A program made the position numbers and the translations under genes. 64,000 bases of DNA from a virus. The stretch spans positions 87,783-151,782 of the IMG/VR virus record IMGVR_UViG_3300009180_000021, one strand, 5' to 3'. This document shows, one piece after another, positions 1 to 7,513 of the stretch (positions within the stretch are counted from its first letter, which is position 1; each line of letters begins with the position of its first letter). Below the pieces are notes generated by a model. The model had not been told where the DNA came from and did not search any database. It saw only the letters and a list, made by a program, of their open reading frames with translations.

Positions 1-490
1 TATTCGGATTAGTATTTAATACTATGCTAAGACTTTCTTGATAGTCAAATTCTTCCAACATATTATGTAGTTTCCAATCTATATTATTCTTTTCAAGATT
101 TTTGAAAGAATTAATTATACTTTCTGTATTATTCTTTTGATAAGTTATTATAGAAACAAATCCTGGCTTTATCGATAAATTGATTATCTTTTGTGCAATA
201 TCTGTGTGGTCGTTCTCCCCGAGAAAAACTATCAAATAATAGGTTGCTCTATTTTTAAAATATAAATGTTTTTTTAGATCTTCAATAGATCCTATTTTAT
301 CTTTATGTTCTTCATATGCTTTCGTACTAAATGCGTATGGACAAAGATAGTTATGTATATAATAAAATTTTTCACTATTTATTATTAATTGTTTACTGTC
401 TTTTATTTGATCAATAATATTCATGACACAAGGATCTTGACTATCTGCATAGTCTGAGAAGATACATTTCTCACAATTTGTATTTTTCAT
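1..490 (-). CDS. Cys-rich, glycosyltransferase-like protein (C-terminus outside window)
   Basis: An open frame starts at the ATG at 490 and runs off the left edge (163 codons seen, no stop). It overlaps the stop of the next gene upstream by an ATGA. The N-terminus is cysteine-rich (NCEKC at the start, then PC and a later CPYAF). It is followed by an alternating hydrophobic segment (YYLIVFLGEN, then KPGFVSIITYQ) like the first strands of a GT-A glycosyltransferase fold. Function is inferred only from this and from its place in a glycosylation block. The cysteines may bind metal. Confidence 0.7.
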   Translation of the reverse strand, partial: MKNTNCEKCIFSDYADSQDPCVMNIIDQIKDSKQLIINSEKFYYIHNYLCPYAFSTKAYEEHKDKIGSIEDLKKHLYFKNRATYYLIVFLGENDHTDIAQKIINLSIKPGFVSIITYQKNNTESIINSFKNLEKNNIDWKLHNMLEEFDYQESLSIVLNTNPN

Positions 491-912
491 ATTCCTACTC
501 TTTGAATGGTAATGTATGTCTTAAAAAAATCTGTAGAGTTTTCTAATTTTGTGACTTTGAATTCTTGGTTTGATTCAAATATAAGTGTGATTTGCTTTAA
601 TGAAAAAATAGACTTAACTCCGTTTATAAAACCAAGCATTTCCTTATCCGATAATGCATTATTAATATATTGTCTAGAAATATGCTTGAAATTATTTATT
701 GTAAGAGTTACTAATCCATTTGGTCTAATTTTTTCTTTTATTTCTTCCAAGATATTATTTGCTACTGATGAATCAAAATATTCTAAGCATCCACAATATA
801 TATGGTCTATTGAATAATTAACAAGATTAGATAGATCATTGATTTCTATGTTGTCGAATCCCTGTATTGTATCTTGTTTCTTGATCGTATATAGATTTAT
901 TAATCTGTTCAT
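487..912 (-). CDS. methyltransferase-like protein, degenerate
   Basis: 141 aa. The central part (DHIYCGCLEYFD, then IRPNGLVTLTINN) looks like motifs II to post-II of a class I SAM-dependent methyltransferase: an acidic strand end, a long helix, then a pre-strand PNG turn. The glycine-rich SAM-binding motif I is absent, so it may be a truncated or non-catalytic member. Start at 912 overlaps the stop of the upstream gene by 4 nt (ATGA). It sits in the minus-strand glycosylation operon, where sugar or glycan methylation would fit, but that is inference. Confidence 0.55.
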   Translation of the reverse strand: MNRLINLYTIKKQDTIQGFDNIEINDLSNLVNYSIDHIYCGCLEYFDSSVANNILEEIKEKIRPNGLVTLTINNFKHISRQYINNALSDKEMLGFINGVKSIFSLKQITLIFESNQEFKVTKLENSTDFFKTYITIQRVGI

Positions 913-1790
913 AGTAAAAGAGGTTCCTTTATTCTGTTAATAATGGTATCATAGATTTCATCTTGAAATTTTACTAGATCATACTTTTTAGCTAAAAAAC
1001 TAATACGATCTTTAATTTTATCCACATTACGTATTTTTAAAGTTGATTCTATTATTAGATGAATTTTATTAAAATCATCTATATTTATGATTCCTTCTTC
1101 TTCTGGTACCGATGAAGACAAAACATCACATCCGCAAGATAAAGCTATTAAAGAATCGAAAGTTTTTTTTATAGATATACAAATATTATATTCTTTTAAA
1201 GTGCTAATAATTTTTTCATAAGAAATATTTTGATCAATATTTATAATGCCAGCATCTGGAAAATATTTCTTTACATAAGAATATAGTATATCCACCGATT
1301 TTGCATTATTGGGATTCAGTAAAACCACAGACTTGCGTGGTTGATCAAAATCAATTTTTACTTTTGGAATCCCATACGGTATATATTTACCATTATCTAT
1401 AGACCATTCAGATTTTAATGACTCATTAGTATATATTTTAAATGAATCGCCCAATCTGTTCTGTAATAAGAATTTATCTTCTTTTTTAAGTGCTGGGTCT
1501 GGTGATTCGTGGAAAAATATCATATCCAGGATGTGTTCGCTTTTATAAAAACTAGCGTTAGACGTATACTGTACCGGATCGTTGTTCCAATATATGTCAT
1601 AACAAAACATTCCACGAGTACGGATATACTCAGATTCATACATAAATGACATATCTAAATGTTTTATTAAAAATTTATCAAAAATACTATTACTATAATC
1701 ATATAATATCTTTATATCTTTTCTTTTAGGATCACCAGATAAGTAGAGTATAGGACTCAAAATATTCTGCATTATTGTAGAATATGACAT
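909..1790 (-). CDS. GT-B-like glycosyltransferase
   Basis: 293 aa. The C-terminal half resembles the donor-binding domain of GT4-type glycosyltransferases: SVVLLNPNNAKSVDIL, then YNICISIKKTFDSLIALSCGCDVLSSSVPEEE, where an acidic residue after a Gly-Cys turn would contact the nucleotide. The N-terminal half is a diverged acceptor domain. It overlaps the gene upstream by 19 nt and the gene downstream by 4 nt, so the block is translationally coupled. Substrate unknown. Confidence 0.6.
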   Translation of the reverse strand: MSYSTIMQNILSPILYLSGDPKRKDIKILYDYSNSIFDKFLIKHLDMSFMYESEYIRTRGMFCYDIYWNNDPVQYTSNASFYKSEHILDMIFFHESPDPALKKEDKFLLQNRLGDSFKIYTNESLKSEWSIDNGKYIPYGIPKVKIDFDQPRKSVVLLNPNNAKSVDILYSYVKKYFPDAGIINIDQNISYEKIISTLKEYNICISIKKTFDSLIALSCGCDVLSSSVPEEEGIINIDDFNKIHLIIESTLKIRNVDKIKDRISFLAKKYDLVKFQDEIYDTIINRIKEPLLL

Positions 1791-2818
1791 ATTGTTTCTC
1801 CTAAATTTTTATTATTATTTTTTTTCATTCTATTATTTTTATTATTTTGTTGATTTTTTATATCTATCATTTTTTTACAGAGGTCCGCTGTCGGTATTGA
1901 GGTCATTAAATCTTCAAGATCATTTGATGTATCTATACTTATTGCCGGTATTTGTATACTAGTAGTATTATGTTTGTTTATAATATTTTTTTCTGATTTA
2001 ACAAAATATTTCTCATAAAGATACTGTGAATAATCATCGTTCAGAGATAGGAAACAATCAAAAGTATTTAATGATGCTATAACTGATTCTGTCTCTAGTC
2101 CATTAAAAATAAATACAATATTATCATAGTCTATAATTTTAAGTTTTTGTTTTGTTTCTTTATAATAATTTTCTAAATCTTTTTTATCTTGCTCTGTACC
2201 TTTACAGCATATTAAAAGATTAACATTAGCATAAGAACGAAATGATATAAGAAAAGAATTAATGATTTTCTGAATAATCGAAATATTCTGTTTATAGGTT
2301 CCTATAAAACCAAAAATAAAATTGTCTCCAATTTTTTCTCCAAGATTATATCTTTTATTAGAATGCTGCGATATTTCTTTATCTGAAAATGATTCATCAA
2401 AAACAACTATAGGAGATGTTATATTTGATCTAATTAATATTGTTTTATCATGATCGTTGTCAACTAATACGTAGTCGAATGAATTAAGCTTCTGATAATT
2501 TTGATTATAGGAGACTTTTGATATTCTATTATCGATAATGGGTATTGCTATATTTTTAACAGATTTTTGTATTGAGAGGTATTCTACTGGTGCATGTTGT
2601 ATTAGTGAATTTAATTGAAATTTTTCTGGAATATTCTCTATAAAATTAAGTATACCAGTATCATCTTGAGTTACAGACAGATCATCTATATATAATGGTC
2701 TACCTATAATAGACATTTTTTTTATGATAAAGGCTCTATGGATAGACTCTAAATAAATTTTTGATAGTTGCCCCATATAATCATATTGTCTATATGGACC
2801 AATGAATATTGTTGTCAT
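1772..2818 (-). CDS. GT-B-like glycosyltransferase
   Basis: 348 aa. Begins TTIFIGPYRQYDYMGQLSK, a typical start for a GT-B acceptor domain with an early loop. The middle segment (NFIFGFIGTYKQNISIIQKII) matches the linker into the donor domain, and the late part contains a weak donor-site stretch (FDCFLSLNDD). The C-terminus is Lys/Asn-rich. It lies 8 nt downstream of the large GT4 gene in the same operon. Family assignment rests on fold pattern, not on a clear E-x7-E motif. Confidence 0.55.
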   Translation of the reverse strand: MTTIFIGPYRQYDYMGQLSKIYLESIHRAFIIKKMSIIGRPLYIDDLSVTQDDTGILNFIENIPEKFQLNSLIQHAPVEYLSIQKSVKNIAIPIIDNRISKVSYNQNYQKLNSFDYVLVDNDHDKTILIRSNITSPIVVFDESFSDKEISQHSNKRYNLGEKIGDNFIFGFIGTYKQNISIIQKIINSFLISFRSYANVNLLICCKGTEQDKKDLENYYKETKQKLKIIDYDNIVFIFNGLETESVIASLNTFDCFLSLNDDYSQYLYEKYFVKSEKNIINKHNTTSIQIPAISIDTSNDLEDLMTSIPTADLCKKMIDIKNQQNNKNNRMKKNNNKNLGETICHILQ

Positions 2819-2826
2819 AATAGTTC

Positions 2827-4491
2827 TTATGTGTTTGCCTTGATTGATGCATATTGTATGAAGTCGTCATTGAATTTAATATTTTCAGATCTAACCTTAT
2901 CTGAATGATTTATATTGTCTATGTATGTATTTATATATGTTACTATATCATCATATTCATGCTTAGTAATATTAGACCCATGCATAGAAAAGCCATAATC
3001 TACATATTGTAACAAAGTTAGTATGCTCATAGATGATATCTTGTCTATATCTTTTAGATGACTAAAGCATAATTTTGCTGTATTATCAAAATGCTGACTG
3101 CTATTTGTGTCTATTTCTTTTTCAATTTTATTCATAAATGTTGCTGAACTGTGCCAGTCTGATCTATAGGTACTGTCTATATGATCCAAATGATTTTCCC
3201 ATTTTTTTGCTATGTCATCCCAATTATAGTATTTTTCTGTAAGCTGTCTAGTCTTTTGGCCTATAGCCGATCTCTCTGAGTCTGACATATTGCATAATTT
3301 AACTATTTCATTTGCTAATTGTTCATTATCTGGATAAACTCTTATTGCTTTTGTTTCAAGTTCTTTAAAGTATGATTTTGGACTAATAGGAACAGCATCT
3401 AGCTTTTTTACAATATCGCACATTGCACTATAATCAACTGTAAATATTGGTAATCCGCAAGCTCCTGCTTCTGTTTGTGGGCATCCAAAACCTTCGCATA
3501 TGGAATATTGTACATAAGCATCGAATAGATTATAGACCTTAGCTAGCTGTTCAGTTGATATTCCATTTGTTACAGAGGAGAATGTCATGCTTTTTTCCAA
3601 ACATCTTGAACATACTTTTTGTGGTCCTACAAAGACACTTGAACTCATATTACCACAACGTCTACATAGATATGTAAATAGTACTCTGTTAGCTAGTCTG
3701 TGTTCTTTTAAAAGTTCTGGCAGATCCCAACCAGCATCAGGATAACTTGTATGAATATACAAATATATTTTTTTACCCAGCGGATTATTTTCTTCTTTCA
3801 AGATATCCATAGCTTTTCTAAAAGAAACCATAAGTTCTGGTATCAATTTTCTTTTTTGATTTCTCATAACTGATCCTATGACTATGCTGTCATTAGGTAT
3901 GTCATACTCTTCTTTTAGAGATTTTTTGTCTTTTACTGGATGAAACGTAAAGAGATCAACCCCAGGGGATGCGGTATCTATATAATTTATCTTGCCTGAG
4001 CTTTGATCTTTTAGAACATTGGCACCCCAATCAGAATAAGTAAAAATACTGTCGGCAGAGAGAAATGTGTCTATCCACTCTTCCTGCTGTGGAGCGGAGT
4101 CAACTGTTGGCATAAGTATCCAATGAAAGAATTTTCTTAAAGGCGATAGTGCTTGGTACGAACTCATCCAATAATCCCTAATATCTATCACAACATCTGG
4201 CTTAAAATCTAATAAGACTTTTTCAAATCTCCATCTACCAAATTGATTATCTCCCCTCGAAGTATACTCTTTGTGTCTTGGATCATCTTCCTTGACTGCA
4301 TTAGCATAGTATCTCCAAGGTATATTCTTATCTCTTGCATCATTTACCATGCCATAAGAAGCAAATTCTGCTATGTCATACTTGTTAGTCTTATACAGTC
4401 GAGATAGGATTTCTCTAGTATAAATTGAAAAGCCAGAGCTAAGAAAGCTGGCTTCAGAAACCATGAGTATTTTAAGTTTTGATTTATTCAT
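2827..4491 (-). CDS. GT4-family glycosyltransferase with inserted zinc ribbon
   Basis: 554 aa. Clear GT-B/GT4 architecture: N-terminal acceptor domain (KILMVSEASFLSSGFSIYTRE), donor domain starting near residue 200 (SIVIGSVMRNQKRKLIPELM) and an E-x7-E motif at about E333 and E341 (CEGFGCPQTEAG). Between them, at about residues 276-297, two Cys-x2-Cys pairs (CRRC and CSRC) form a zinc-ribbon-like insertion that GT4 enzymes normally lack. A further 150 residues follow the GT domain. No clear ribosome-binding site precedes the ATG at 4491. The ssb terminator lies between the two genes, so it may have its own weak promoter or depend on readthrough. Confidence 0.85.
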   Translation of the reverse strand: MNKSKLKILMVSEASFLSSGFSIYTREILSRLYKTNKYDIAEFASYGMVNDARDKNIPWRYYANAVKEDDPRHKEYTSRGDNQFGRWRFEKVLLDFKPDVVIDIRDYWMSSYQALSPLRKFFHWILMPTVDSAPQQEEWIDTFLSADSIFTYSDWGANVLKDQSSGKINYIDTASPGVDLFTFHPVKDKKSLKEEYDIPNDSIVIGSVMRNQKRKLIPELMVSFRKAMDILKEENNPLGKKIYLYIHTSYPDAGWDLPELLKEHRLANRVLFTYLCRRCGNMSSSVFVGPQKVCSRCLEKSMTFSSVTNGISTEQLAKVYNLFDAYVQYSICEGFGCPQTEAGACGLPIFTVDYSAMCDIVKKLDAVPISPKSYFKELETKAIRVYPDNEQLANEIVKLCNMSDSERSAIGQKTRQLTEKYYNWDDIAKKWENHLDHIDSTYRSDWHSSATFMNKIEKEIDTNSSQHFDNTAKLCFSHLKDIDKISSMSILTLLQYVDYGFSMHGSNITKHEYDDIVTYINTYIDNINHSDKVRSENIKFNDDFIQYASIKANT

Positions 4492-4510
4492 AATAATAAA
4501 GAGGGAAGAT

Positions 4511-4535
4511 AAAAATAGGGGCGTTTTACCGCCCC
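4511..4535 (-). terminator. Rho-independent terminator after ssb
   Basis: On the minus strand a 6-bp GC-only stem (GGGGCG / CGCCCC, plus-strand 4518-4523 and 4530-4535) with the loop GTAAAA is followed by TATTTTTAT. It lies 34 nt after the ssb stop and before the GT gene at 4491. Confidence 0.85.
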
Positions 4536-4568
4536 CATCTTTATGAAATTATATTCTAAATATCCTAA

Positions 4569-4949
4569 TCAGAAAGCAACGGACTCAGCAGGTTCCGCTT
4601 GTTCGCCCTTGCCCTGCTTTGACAACTTAGTAATCTTAGAGAAATTATTAACTCTAACCTTTAGACTACTATGCTTAACGCCATCCTTTTCCCACGTATC
4701 ATTGCGTAGAGATCCTTCTACTAGAACCAGATCACCCTTCTTAAATGAAGATCCTATGATCTCAGCACCACTGTCCCATGCTTCGCAATTAATAAATGAA
4801 GTTACCTTATCCTTTTCACCACTAGCCTTAGTATATTCCCTAGAGACAGCTACGGTAAAATTAACAACAGAAGTCTGCTTGCCGCCAGTATTAACGACTC
4901 TTAGCTCAGGATCTCTTGCTAAATTACCTCTCAAAATCGTGATATTCAT
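4569..4949 (-). CDS. ssb: single-stranded DNA-binding protein
   Basis: 126 aa with a complete bacterial-type OB fold (starts NITILRGNLARDPELR, then SFINCEAWDSGAEI and KGDLVLVEGSLRNDTWEKDG). It should coat ssDNA at the replication fork formed by the polymerase, helicase and primase upstream. The C-terminal tail is short and ends AESVAF. It lacks the strongly acidic DDDIPF-type tip of host SSB, although the final Phe is kept. The start at 4949 is supported by AAGGAG 6 nt upstream. It has its own sigma70-like promoter (5001-5028) and terminator, so it is likely a separately controlled, highly expressed early gene. Confidence 0.95.
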   Translation of the reverse strand: MNITILRGNLARDPELRVVNTGGKQTSVVNFTVAVSREYTKASGEKDKVTSFINCEAWDSGAEIIGSSFKKGDLVLVEGSLRNDTWEKDGVKHSSLKVRVNNFSKITKLSKQGKGEQAEPAESVAF

Positions 4950-5000
4950 ATCATCTCCTTAATTAAAAATTTAAACCAAACCAAACGAACACGATAACAT

Positions 5001-5028
5001 ATGATAATCGATGGCATGTGATTGTCAA
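5001..5028 (-). promoter_or_regulatory. sigma70-like early promoter of ssb
   Basis: Minus strand TTGACA (5028-5023), 16-bp spacer, TATCAT (5006-5001). The -35 box overlaps the stop codon of the polymerase C-terminal gene. It leaves a leader of about 45 nt before the ssb start. Same box sequence and spacing as the promoters near 9459, 49358, 49419 and 57111. Confidence 0.75.
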
Positions 5029-6647
5029 GATCTCGGCGTAAAACACTTATCGACAACCAAACCATCCTTTGTTTTTGTTTTGTTGCCAATAAAAATTAGC
5101 ACATTACCTTGGAATAGATGGTGCTTATATGTCTCTAATTGTTCCGGGAAAAAGATAACAGAATCCAATAGACCATAAGCATCTTCAACACTAACAAATG
5201 CCATTTCTTGTCCTGGATTTTTTCCCTTTTTTGTCTTAATAATATTTACATTGCTAACTTCACCGGCTAAGATTATTTTTTCTGATAGTAGCGTAGTTTT
5301 AAATTCTTTACAATTAGTATTGGTCATACTAATATCATAAGAGTCTAATTTAGAGCAAGATATGGCTACACCCAGAAAAGAGTTTTCTGAATCAGATAAC
5401 CATTCTATCTTATCTGTTAATGAATAAGGAGGATGCTCCAGTGATCTTATTAAGTTAGAAATTGGCTCTATTCTCTTTTTTGTTATCTTTTCATTAAGCA
5501 ATGCTTGTAGTACGACCTTTATATCTGATGTAGGCTTATCACTTATAAGGCCCGCAAATAGTTCTAACTCTTTCTTGGTTAGAGATGACAATATTTCGTA
5601 ATGAAAAAGTATTTCAGTTCTATTTTTTCTAAAATAATCCAGAGCGCCACTACCAACAAGAGCTTTTGCAGCTGTTGAGTTAATATTCAGTAATATGTGA
5701 CAGATGCTTTGAATATATCCTAATGAACTAATATCTTTTTGCTCATTAAGTTCTAGCAACTTTTTAAATACAGAATCTCCAACACCTTTGATATCTGTTA
5801 ATCCAAAATATATATTCTTATCTTTAATGAAGAAATTCTTATTAAGATTGCGTAGATCTGGTAATCTAACATCAATACCCATCTCATTAGCATTTCTTGC
5901 CAATTCTTTTATCTCTTGCTGAGGATCTATCTTGTCTTTAGCAAACTTTAAATATGATGCAAAGAATATCCTGGAGAAGTGTGCTTTTGTATAAGCTGAG
6001 AGATATGCGTTCATAGCATAACTTATACTGTGTGACTTATTGAAAGAGTATCTTTGTGATTTTTCAATCCAGCCAAAGATTTCTTCTGCCTGATCCTCTG
6101 TTACGATATTCTTTTCTTTGGATCCTGTTAAGAATTTTTTCTTCAATTTAGCCATTTCTTCTGGCTTCTTTTTTCCAATAGCCTTTCTTAACATATCAGC
6201 TTCCTGCAGATCAAATCCTGCAATATCATGGGCGATCTGCATACTCTCTTCTTGGTATATCATCTCTCCATATGTTGTCTTTAATGCTGGTTCTAATGCC
6301 ATATGAAAATAGTCAATACTTTCCAATCCATTTTTCTTATCTATATAATGATTGGTAATACTCTTGCCATCTCTTACAGACTCTAAGCATCCTGGTCTAA
6401 GAATAGCTATCAACCCAGATAACTGTTCAATATTTTCTGGCTTAAGTTTTTTAGCCATCATTTGCCCGAGCCTAGACTCCAACTGAAAACATCCTTTAGT
6501 ATTACCTTCGGATATCAAGTCCCAAGTTCTGTGACACTCCAAATTAAGATTCTCTATATTAGCAGAGAAATCTATTTTTGGAATATCGCCAGAATTGTCT
6601 ATTACTTTAAACTTACAACCGCAATCAAACGCAAAAAAATCAGACAT
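5025..6647 (-). CDS. dnaE: DNA polymerase III alpha subunit, C-terminal part (split DnaE)
   Basis: About 540 aa. Carries the second half of a C-family replicative polymerase: fingers region from GCFQLESRLGQMMAKKL, the conserved AILRPG stretch, YQEESMQIA and SYAMNAYLSAYTKAHF, then helix-hairpin-helix (GLTDIKGVGDSVFKKL) and a C-terminal OB domain ending DGLVVDKCFTPRS. It must pair with the N-terminal part encoded at 7514-9399, which holds the catalytic aspartates. It begins with an extra Cys-containing segment (FDCGCKFKVI) not found in ordinary DnaE. The ATG at 6647 is preferred over the upstream TTG at 6653 (AAGGGG about 10 nt upstream) and overlaps the exonuclease stop by 8 nt. Confidence 0.93.
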   Translation of the reverse strand: MSDFFAFDCGCKFKVIDNSGDIPKIDFSANIENLNLECHRTWDLISEGNTKGCFQLESRLGQMMAKKLKPENIEQLSGLIAILRPGCLESVRDGKSITNHYIDKKNGLESIDYFHMALEPALKTTYGEMIYQEESMQIAHDIAGFDLQEADMLRKAIGKKKPEEMAKLKKKFLTGSKEKNIVTEDQAEEIFGWIEKSQRYSFNKSHSISYAMNAYLSAYTKAHFSRIFFASYLKFAKDKIDPQQEIKELARNANEMGIDVRLPDLRNLNKNFFIKDKNIYFGLTDIKGVGDSVFKKLLELNEQKDISSLGYIQSICHILLNINSTAAKALVGSGALDYFRKNRTEILFHYEILSSLTKKELELFAGLISDKPTSDIKVVLQALLNEKITKKRIEPISNLIRSLEHPPYSLTDKIEWLSDSENSFLGVAISCSKLDSYDISMTNTNCKEFKTTLLSEKIILAGEVSNVNIIKTKKGKNPGQEMAFVSVEDAYGLLDSVIFFPEQLETYKHHLFQGNVLIFIGNKTKTKDGLVVDKCFTPRS

Positions 6648-7335
6648 TCGCAAATGACCCCTTAAATTTTATCTTGTTAGATAAATTCCTATGCAATTTT
6701 AAAAACCTAATTAATATATCAGCAGTATCTTTTACGTCTTTCAGAGCATCATGAGCACCTTCTTTTGATATACCTAAATAATCTCTAAGATTATCTAGAG
6801 TATAATTTTTAAGCTCATTGTTACCTTCAAACCAATAAAATACCATATTCATCAAGTCTACAACATCTCTAGGATAAAATAGACTAGACTTGCCCTCTTT
6901 ATTGAGATTGTCATATTTTGTACTAAGTCTCTCAATAATTTTCAGATCAAACCTATTTATGTTATATCCCGCAGCAATGGGAGCACTAAAACAAGATTTT
7001 CTTTCGGATCTTGTATGATACATATCCAGGTATGATGTAAACATTTTCCATCCATGATCCTGCTTCTGATAAGACTTCCATTCTTTTAGAATATCCTCTT
7101 TAGAAGAACCTCTCACCTTTGCATGAAAATCCAACACATCACTATCTGCATAGTCATATTCTGGATTATCTATCAATGCTTCTGGCTTAATACTAATATT
7201 AAACTCGGAGTCTGGCACTACTTGTAGTTTAAGAGGATCTATAATTATGGCAGCTATCTGAACAGGACTACATTTCTCTGGATTAATACCGTCAGTCTCC
7301 AGATCGAAAACACAAATTTTTTGAAAATTAGGCAT
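6640..7335 (-). CDS. dnaQ: DnaQ-type 3'-5' exonuclease (proofreading)
   Basis: 231 aa DEDDh exonuclease: Exo I at the N-terminus (FDLETDG, D11 and E13), Exo II (GYNINRFDLKII) and Exo III with His and Asp (HDALKDVKDTADIL). It lies between the two polymerase genes, overlapping the C-terminal part by 8 nt and coupled by TAATG to a 58-aa gene. It most likely supplies proofreading for the split polymerase. The split may keep subunits in a fixed ratio. Confidence 0.93.
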   Translation of the reverse strand: MPNFQKICVFDLETDGINPEKCSPVQIAAIIIDPLKLQVVPDSEFNISIKPEALIDNPEYDYADSDVLDFHAKVRGSSKEDILKEWKSYQKQDHGWKMFTSYLDMYHTRSERKSCFSAPIAAGYNINRFDLKIIERLSTKYDNLNKEGKSSLFYPRDVVDLMNMVFYWFEGNNELKNYTLDNLRDYLGISKEGAHDALKDVKDTADILIRFLKLHRNLSNKIKFKGSFANV

Positions 7336-7511
7336 TAATTGACCACCACCATTAGGTTATCGGTAAAAAATACTCTTGAGTTAGCGTCATCTACCAAATG
7401 AGCATTAATAGACTGACAACAACTAACTTTTACAGCATTTACCTTGGTATACTCAGAACCATTTACGCTAAAATTTTCTCCTACCGCTACTTCACCGAAA
7501 GTCTTTTCCAT
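7335..7511 (-). CDS. small conserved-looking protein (58 aa)
   Basis: 58 aa, ATG at 7511 with an upstream GGAG, stop overlapping the exonuclease ATG (TAATG). It begins MEKTFGEVAVGENFSVNGSE and continues YTKV. This is a short beta-rich pattern (FGEV, xG, xF, NG, xY, K) that I recall in small phage proteins of unknown function. It is exactly fitted between the N-terminal polymerase part (2-nt gap) and the exonuclease, so it is probably translated. It may be a polymerase-associated factor. Confidence 0.75.
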   Translation of the reverse strand: MEKTFGEVAVGENFSVNGSEYTKVNAVKVSCCQSINAHLVDDANSRVFFTDNLMVVVN

Positions 7512-7513
7512 GG

